Assembly (NCBI GenBank): GCA_003543795.1
Contig: DNBE01000020.1
Coordinates: 1-20,565, forward strand
DNA length: 20,565 bases
Reading direction: 5' to 3'
DNA from: Sutterella sp.
GTDB lineage: Bacteria > Pseudomonadota > Gammaproteobacteria > Burkholderiales > Burkholderiaceae_F
Part shown: piece by piece, positions 14,484 to 20,565 of the stretch
Layout: each line of letters opens with the position of its first letter
How positions within the stretch are numbered: the first letter of the stretch is position 1
The notes under the pieces: model-generated
What the model was told of the DNA's origin: nothing
The model's input: the letters and a program-made list of their open reading frames with translations, nothing else
Databases searched by the model: none
Program-made: the position numbers and the translations under genes

Positions 14484-14825
14484 ATGAGAAAAGTTCTCCT
14501 TTTGCAGGTTGTCGTTACGCTTTCGGTCGCATGTCTGTCCTGGATGTGTTCGGGACGGGGTGCGGCTGTTTCTGCACTTTTAACGGGTTTTGCCTGCTGG
14601 GTGCCGAACGCGCTTTTTGCGCTCAATCTGTTCGTTTTTGCTTCTGGAAAAGCGACGGCGGGCGCGGTTGCGTTTTTAGCGGGCGAAATCATTAAATTGG
14701 CGGCAACGGGGATGCTTTTGTATCTAGTTGTCGTTTTGTACGGGAACTTTGTTTGGGGAGCGGCAATCGTTACCCTGATTGCGGTTCTCAACTGTTCTTT
14801 TTTAGGATTGTTAATCCGAGAATAA
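14484..14825 (+). CDS. atpI: ATP synthase protein I
   Basis: AtpI is a small membrane protein that assists assembly of the ATP synthase c-ring. The 113-residue product has four hydrophobic segments (about 5-20, 26-51, 58-85, 90-110) and the GFACWVPNALFALNLF loop and ending typical of the family. The sequence is variable between species, so position as first gene of the atp operon is the main support. A GGGAGG 19 bases upstream is too far to serve unless the small hairpin GGATC-TTC-GATCC (14464-14476) between it and the ATG folds. The stop is three bases from atpB. Confidence 0.85.
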   Translation: MRKVLLLQVVVTLSVACLSWMCSGRGAAVSALLTGFACWVPNALFALNLFVFASGKATAGAVAFLAGEIIKLAATGMLLYLVVVLYGNFVWGAAIVTLIAVLNCSFLGLLIRE

Positions 14826-14828
14826 AAC

Positions 14829-15659
14829 ATGTCAGCTGAAGCTCTCACCGCTACCGAGTACATAACTCACCACCTGACGCATCTGTCGTCTGCCAAGCAG
14901 GCGGGCATCATCGACTTTTCTGTTATCAATTTCGATACGCTGACGTTTTCCATCTTGATGTTAGCCGTTACCTTGTACATCTTGTACAAGGCGGCGCACA
15001 AAGCGACTTCCGGAGTTCCGGGTCGCTGGCAGTGCGCCGTGGAAATGCTCGTCGAGATGGTTGACGAACAAGCGAAATCTATCGTTCACGGAGACAGAAC
15101 TTTCGTTGCCCCGCTCGCTTTGACGGTGTTCGTGTGGGTCGTGCTGATGAATGCCATCGACCTTATTCCGGTCGATTTGCTGCCCCTTATCGCGGGGTGG
15201 TTCGGCATCGGTCACTTACGTCCCTTACCCACCGCCGACCTAAACGGCACGATGGGAATTTCCGTGGGCGTACTGATCTTGATGTTGTACTACGGCATCA
15301 AAATTAAAGGTTTCGGCGGATTTGCCCACGAGCTCTTTACGGCTCCGTTTGGCAACAACATCTGCCTTTGGCCCTTTAATTTCGCCCTCAACATCATCGA
15401 GTACGTCGCCAAGTGCGTGTCCCTGGGCATGCGGTTGTTCGGGAATATGTACGCCGGAGAATTACTGTTTTTCCTGATCGCTCTCCTAGGAGGTTGTTTG
15501 CTCGACGGTTCCGTCGGTCTTGCCGCCTTCGGGGTGACGGGACACGTTATCGCAGGCATCTGCTGGTGGCTTTTCCACGTGCTTATTGTTTTGTTACAGG
15601 CCTTCATCATGATGATGCTGACCCTTGTTTACATCGGTCAGGCTCACGAAAGCCACTAA
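14829..15659 (+). CDS. atpB: F0F1 ATP synthase subunit a
   Basis: Subunit a forms the half-channels that carry protons to and from the c-ring. The 276-residue product has several membrane helices and the essential Arg202 in [15 protein letters not shown], plus the conserved PTADLNGTM segment and [14 protein letters not shown]. The C-terminal helix contains [18 protein letters not shown], with the conserved Gln. Its start is three bases from the atpI stop. The 58-bp gap to atpE holds a strong ribosome binding site for the next gene. Confidence 0.97.
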   Translation: MSAEALTATEYITHHLTHLSSAKQAGIIDFSVINFDTLTFSILMLAVTLYILYKAAHKATSGVPGRWQCAVEMLVEMVDEQAKSIVHGDRTFVAPLALTVFVWVVLMNAIDLIPVDLLPLIAGWFGIGHLRPLPTADLNGTMGISVGVLILMLYYGIKIKGFGGFAHELFTAPFGNNICLWPFNFALNIIEYVAKCVSLGMRLFGNMYAGELLFFLIALLGGCLLDGSVGLAAFGVTGHVIAGICWWLFHVLIVLLQAFIMMMLTLVYIGQAHESH

Positions 15660-15666
15660 CGGGTAA

Positions 15667-15960
<294 letters not shown>

Positions 15961-15991
15961 TAAAAAACAAACGTCATTTTTATTAACGATA

Positions 15992-16011
15992 GTTGTCGCG
16001 CATGCGACAAC
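15992..16011 (+). other. Hairpin between atpE and atpF
   Basis: GTTGTCGC (15992-15999) pairs perfectly with GCGACAAC (16004-16011) around a GCAT loop, 14 bases before the atpF ATG. There is no T-run. It could stabilise the upstream atpE message or limit atpF translation, fitting the c-over-b excess of the complex. Confidence 0.6.
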
Positions 16012-16025
16012 ATGGGGTTCGAAAT

Positions 16026-16496
16026 ATGAATATCAACGCGTCACTCTTCGTACAGCTGCTCGTGCTCTTCATCGGTGCGATTGTCACGATGAAGTACATC
16101 TGGCCGCCGCTTATTCGAGCGATTGATGAGCGGAGAAAAAAGATTGGCGAAGGTCTGGCTGCCGCGGATAAGGGTGCTCAAGCCTTAGAAGCCGCCCAAA
16201 AAGAAGGGCAGAGCATTAAGGATGAGGCTCGCGCGCAAGGCATGACGATTGTCACCGATAGCGAAAAACGCGCTCAGGCGATTATCGAAGAAGCCAAAGC
16301 CCAGGCTCAGATTGAAGCCGATCGAATCATCGAATCCGCCAAAGCGGAAATTCTTCAAGAAGCCCAAAAGGCTCGCGAGGCGCTCAGAAACGACGTTGCT
16401 CGTTTGGCCGTCGAAGGCGCCGAGAAGATTCTGCTTCGTGAAGTCAATGCCGAGGTTCACGCCCGGATGCTTGAAGACTTGAAAGCGAGGCTCTGA
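16026..16496 (+). CDS. atpF: F0F1 ATP synthase subunit b
   Basis: Subunit b is the peripheral stalk that links F0 to F1. The 156-residue product has one N-terminal membrane helix (about residues 7-25, with the family PPLIRAIDERRKKI after it) and a long charged, Ala/Glu/Lys-rich coiled coil. Length equals that of E. coli b. I use the ATG at 16026; the frame is open to a TTG at 15993, but that would start within the hairpin and add residues foreign to the family. The stop is two bases from the atpH ATG. Confidence 0.96.
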   Translation: MNINASLFVQLLVLFIGAIVTMKYIWPPLIRAIDERRKKIGEGLAAADKGAQALEAAQKEGQSIKDEARAQGMTIVTDSEKRAQAIIEEAKAQAQIEADRIIESAKAEILQEAQKAREALRNDVARLAVEGAEKILLREVNAEVHARMLEDLKARL

Positions 16497-16498
16497 CA

Positions 16499-17050
16499 AT
16501 GGCCGAACTTTCCACGATTGCCCGCCCCTACGCCCAAGGCCTTTTAAAAGCGGCCGTTGAAGCGAAAACGGGGAAAAAACAAGCCGAGGAATTGGCTCAA
16601 TGTGTCGACTTTATCGCACAGACAGTCGCCTCGCCCGAAATGGCGAACATTATCGGTGACCCGAAAGTCACCGACGATATGCTCTACGACACCGTCGCGG
16701 GAATGTTGCCCGAGAACGCGCCCGAATTGGCGCTCAATCTCTTGCGGATCGTCGTCGAAAACGCTCGCCTCGAAGCGATGGGCGAAATTGCCCGGCAATT
16801 TCGTGAAATCAAGAATCTCTCCGAAGGCGTTGCCGACGCTTACATCGAATCCGCTTTCCCGATGGAAGACGGTGAGGTTAATGCGCTCGTGCAATCCTTA
16901 GGCAAATGTTTCCCCGGGGTCAAGCTCACCCCCGTCGTCACGGTCAATAAGGAACTTATTGGCGGCGTGCGCGTGCGGGTCGGCGACTCTGTCCTCGACG
17001 GATCGATTAGAACGCGTCTTGCCCAAATGCAAGAATCGCTCACCGCATAA
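16499..17050 (+). CDS. atpH: F0F1 ATP synthase subunit delta
   Basis: Subunit delta caps the F1 alpha/beta hexamer and anchors the b stalk. The 183-residue product starts MAELSTIARPYAQGLLKAAVE, the usual family opening, and ends with the conserved VRVGDSVLDGSIRTRLAQM segment. The start is two bases after the atpF stop, so translation is likely coupled, and atpA begins 18 bases after its stop. Confidence 0.96.
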   Translation: MAELSTIARPYAQGLLKAAVEAKTGKKQAEELAQCVDFIAQTVASPEMANIIGDPKVTDDMLYDTVAGMLPENAPELALNLLRIVVENARLEAMGEIARQFREIKNLSEGVADAYIESAFPMEDGEVNALVQSLGKCFPGVKLTPVVTVNKELIGGVRVRVGDSVLDGSIRTRLAQMQESLTA

Positions 17051-17068
17051 ATATCGGAGCTGTAACAA

Positions 17069-18610
17069 ATGCAACTCAATCCTAGTGAAATCAGTGAACT
17101 GCTGAAAAAACGCATCGAAGGCCTCGGGGTCTCCGCTGATCTTCGCACTCAGGGCACCGTCGTAACCGTGACGGACGGCATCTGCCGCGTCCACGGTCTT
17201 TCCGACGTCATGCAAGGCGAAATGTTGGAGTTCCCCAACAATACGTTCGGCCTTGCGCTTAACCTCGAGCGCGACAGCGTCGGTGCGGTTATTCTCGGTA
17301 ACTATGAACACATTTCCGAAGGCGACACCGTCAAGACGACGGGTCGCATTCTTTCCGTACCCGTCGGTCCGAAATTGATCGGCCGCGTGGTTAACGCCCT
17401 CGGTCAGCCCGTCGACGGCAAAGGCCCGATCGAAACCGACGAATATGACGTCGTCGAAAAGGTTGCCCCCGGCGTCATCGATCGCCAATCCGTGAGCCAG
17501 CCCGTTCAAACGGGTTTGAAGTCCATCGACGCCATGGTGCCGATCGGACGCGGCCAGCGTGAATTAATCATCGGCGACCGTCAAACCGGTAAGACCGCGG
17601 TCGCTCTTGACACGATTATTAACCAAAAAGGCAAAGACCTGATTTGCGTTTATGTCGCTATCGGTCAAAAGGCTTCCACGATTGCGAACGTCGTCCGTAA
17701 GCTCGAAGAGCACGGCGCCATGGCGTACACGATCGTTGTGGCCGCTTCTGCTTCCGAGTCCGCCGCTTTGCAATACATCGCGCCCTATGCCGGCGCGACG
17801 ATGGGTGAATACTTCCGCGATCGCGGTCAAGACGCCCTCATCGTTTACGACGACTTAACGAAGCAAGCCTGGGCCTATCGTCAGATTTCGCTTTTACTTC
17901 GCAGACCGCCGGGACGCGAAGCGTATCCGGGCGACGTCTTTTACTTACATAGCCGTTTGCTTGAACGCGCGGCTCGTGTGAATCCCGCTTACGTCGAGCG
18001 CTTCACCAAAGGCGAAGTCAAGGGTAAGACCGGGTCGTTGACCGCTTTGCCGATTATTGAAACGCAAGCGGGCGACGTGACGGCTTTCGTTCCGACGAAC
18101 GTCATTTCCATTACGGACGGCCAGATTTTCCTTGAAACCGACCTCTTTAACGCGGGCGTTCGTCCCGCCATCAACCCCGGTATCTCGGTGTCCCGCGTCG
18201 GCGGCGCCGCGCAAACGAAGCTCATCAAGAAGTTGGGCGGCGGTGTCCGTTTGGCTTTGGCTCAGTACCGTGAATTGGCCGCTTTCGCGCAGTTTGCTTC
18301 CGACCTTGACGAAGCGACTCGTAAGCAGCTCGATCGCGGTCGCGTCGTAACCGAGTTGATGAAGCAACCGCAATACCAACCCCTTGAGATCTGGGAACAG
18401 GCGCTTGTCCTTTTCTCGGTCGAACAAGGTTTTTACGACAATGTCTCCGTTAAGGACGCGTTGCGGTTCGAACGCGGTATGCGTGAATTCGTGGGCACCA
18501 AGTACAAGGCGCTCGTTGACGGTATCCAGTCCAAGAAAGAACTCGATAACGAAGACCGTGCCAAGTTGCTTGACGCTTGCAACGATTTCAAAAATAACGG
18601 AACTTATTAA
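17069..18610 (+). CDS. atpA: F0F1 ATP synthase subunit alpha
   Basis: Alpha alternates with beta in the F1 head and carries the non-catalytic nucleotide sites. The 513-residue product equals the E. coli length and has [17 protein letters not shown] at the N-terminus, Walker [10 protein letters not shown] at residues 169-177, [46 protein letters not shown], and [19 protein letters not shown] with the conserved Arg of the alpha SVSRVG motif. GGAG lies nine bases before the ATG. Confidence 0.98.
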   Translation: MQLNPSEISELLKKRIEGLGVSADLRTQGTVVTVTDGICRVHGLSDVMQGEMLEFPNNTFGLALNLERDSVGAVILGNYEHISEGDTVKTTGRILSVPVGPKLIGRVVNALGQPVDGKGPIETDEYDVVEKVAPGVIDRQSVSQPVQTGLKSIDAMVPIGRGQRELIIGDRQTGKTAVALDTIINQKGKDLICVYVAIGQKASTIANVVRKLEEHGAMAYTIVVAASASESAALQYIAPYAGATMGEYFRDRGQDALIVYDDLTKQAWAYRQISLLLRRPPGREAYPGDVFYLHSRLLERAARVNPAYVERFTKGEVKGKTGSLTALPIIETQAGDVTAFVPTNVISITDGQIFLETDLFNAGVRPAINPGISVSRVGGAAQTKLIKKLGGGVRLALAQYRELAAFAQFASDLDEATRKQLDRGRVVTELMKQPQYQPLEIWEQALVLFSVEQGFYDNVSVKDALRFERGMREFVGTKYKALVDGIQSKKELDNEDRAKLLDACNDFKNNGTY

Positions 18611-18640
18611 TGGTTTCGGTCGACACACCTAGAGGACCAC

Positions 18641-19525
18641 ATGCCTAGCACCAAGGAAATACGCACGAAGATCGCGAGCGTGAAAAACACGCAAAAGATC
18701 ACAAAAGCGATGCAGATGGTGGCGGCATCCAAGATGCGCAAGGCTCAGGACCGCATGCGTGCGGCCCGTCCGTACGGAACGCTTATCCGTACGCTTGCCG
18801 CGCATTTGGCCAGTGCGAACGTCAGTACGGACCATCCGTACTTGCGCGAGCACAAGCAGACCACCGGCAAAATCGGTCTGATCATGGTGACGACGGACAA
18901 GGGTCTGGCCGGGGCGCTCAATACCAATATTCAGCGTCTGGTTTGGAACCAAATCAAAGATTGGCGCGCGCAAAACCAAGAGGTTATTGCAAGCGCCATC
19001 GGCAACAAGGGTCTCGGATTCCTGCAAAGAAGCGGCATCGAAGTCGTGACTTCGGCGACGCAATTGGGCGATAAACCGCAGCTCGAAAGGCTGATCGGTA
19101 CGATTGACATGCAGCTCGAGATGTTCGCGCAGGGCAAGATCGACAAGATCTATATCGCCTATTCGCGCTTCATCAACGCTATGAAGCAGGAACCCGTCAT
19201 CGAACAACTTTTGCCTTTGTCGTCAGATCGACTGGAGCAGATCGGCGAAGCCAAACGGGAATTCTCGTGGGATTACATCTACGAGCCGGGCGATGTCGCC
19301 GTTCTCGACATATTGCTCAAGCGCTATGTCGAAGCATTAATTTATCAAGCTGTTGCAGAGAACATGGCTTCCGAGCAAAGCGCGCGTATGGTGGCCATGA
19401 AGGCCGCTAGCGACAACGCCAAGAAGCTTATCGGCGAACTGCAACTTGTTTACAACAAGACCCGTCAGGCGGCCATCACGAAGGAGATTACCGAAATCGT
19501 GGGCGGCGCGGCTGCAGTGTCTTAA
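18641..19525 (+). CDS. atpG: F0F1 ATP synthase subunit gamma
   Basis: Gamma is the central shaft that rotates inside the alpha/beta hexamer. The 294-residue product has the N-terminal helix [34 protein letters not shown], the middle [14 protein letters not shown] segment, and the C-terminal helix [21 protein letters not shown] followed by [22 protein letters not shown], all strongly conserved. AGAGGA lies four bases before the ATG; the gap to atpA is 30 bp. Confidence 0.98.
   Translation: MPSTKEIRTKIASVKNTQKITKAMQMVAASKMRKAQDRMRAARPYGTLIRTLAAHLASANVSTDHPYLREHKQTTGKIGLIMVTTDKGLAGALNTNIQRLVWNQIKDWRAQNQEVIASAIGNKGLGFLQRSGIEVVTSATQLGDKPQLERLIGTIDMQLEMFAQGKIDKIYIAYSRFINAMKQEPVIEQLLPLSSDRLEQIGEAKREFSWDYIYEPGDVAVLDILLKRYVEALIYQAVAENMASEQSARMVAMKAASDNAKKLIGELQLVYNKTRQAAITKEITEIVGGAAAVS

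Positions 19526-20565
<1,040 letters not shown>

Noticed and set aside
14447..14695. Open frame of 82 codons overlapping the start of atpI
   Set aside because: It is out of frame with atpI, lacks a ribosome binding site, and ends inside atpI; the Cys/Gly-rich product looks like a shadow.
16898..19207. Several long antisense open frames opposite atpH, atpA and atpG
   Set aside because: They lie wholly opposite strongly conserved genes, have no promoter or ribosome binding signals, and their products resemble no family; high-GC third positions in the real genes explain them.

Overview
This window is the chromosome-origin neighbourhood of a bacterium whose gene order and protein sequences fit the Betaproteobacteria (Burkholderiales). 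The order dnaN-dnaA / rpmH-rnpA-yidD-yidC / mnmE-mnmG-rsmG-parA-parB / atpI-B-E-F-H-A-G-D is the usual one around their origin. The base composition looks moderate rather than GC-rich, which would suit a gut-type member of the Sutterellaceae better than Burkholderia or Bordetella. That taxonomic placement is inference. I see no insertion sequences, tRNAs, rRNAs or CRISPR arrays.

Layout. Positions 1-1872 carry dnaN (3' end cut by the window edge) and dnaA on the minus strand. Positions 1873-2244 are a non-coding gap where gene direction switches, the most likely place for oriC, although I see no good DnaA boxes in it. From 2245 the plus strand carries rpmH, rnpA, yidD and yidC (ribosomal protein L34, RNase P protein, membrane-insertion factors). 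A minus-strand block (4834-8125) follows. It encodes a small three-helix membrane protein and a diverged two-subunit glycine dehydrogenase-like pair (gcvPA, gcvPB), and it interrupts the usual yidC-mnmE neighbourhood, running towards the presumed origin. Plus-strand mnmE, mnmG and rsmG (tRNA wobble-uridine and 16S rRNA modification) come next, then an A+T-rich 300-bp gap, then parA-parB. A clear terminator separates parB from the ATP synthase operon, which has its own strong promoter and runs off the right edge inside atpD.

How it works together. The window groups replication initiation (DnaA, DnaN), segregation (ParA, ParB and three parS sites at 9734, 11315 and 12520), translation and RNA processing (L34, RnpA, MnmE/MnmG, RsmG), membrane protein biogenesis (YidC/YidD, needed among other things for F0 subunits) and energy production (F1F0 ATP synthase). 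The c subunit keeps the proton-carrying Asp and lacks the residues typical of sodium-coupled rings.

Most of this is ordinary core genome. The parts that deserve attention are: (1) the parS cluster, with one site filling the mnmE/mnmG junction and another inside the mnmG reading frame; (2) a perfect 14-bp terminator-like inverted repeat inside the coding sequence of the small membrane protein gene; (3) the GcvPA/GcvPB pair, whose normally near-invariant motifs are altered; and (4) long palindromes beside the dnaA and atp promoter regions. I did not find a convincing wholly new system.
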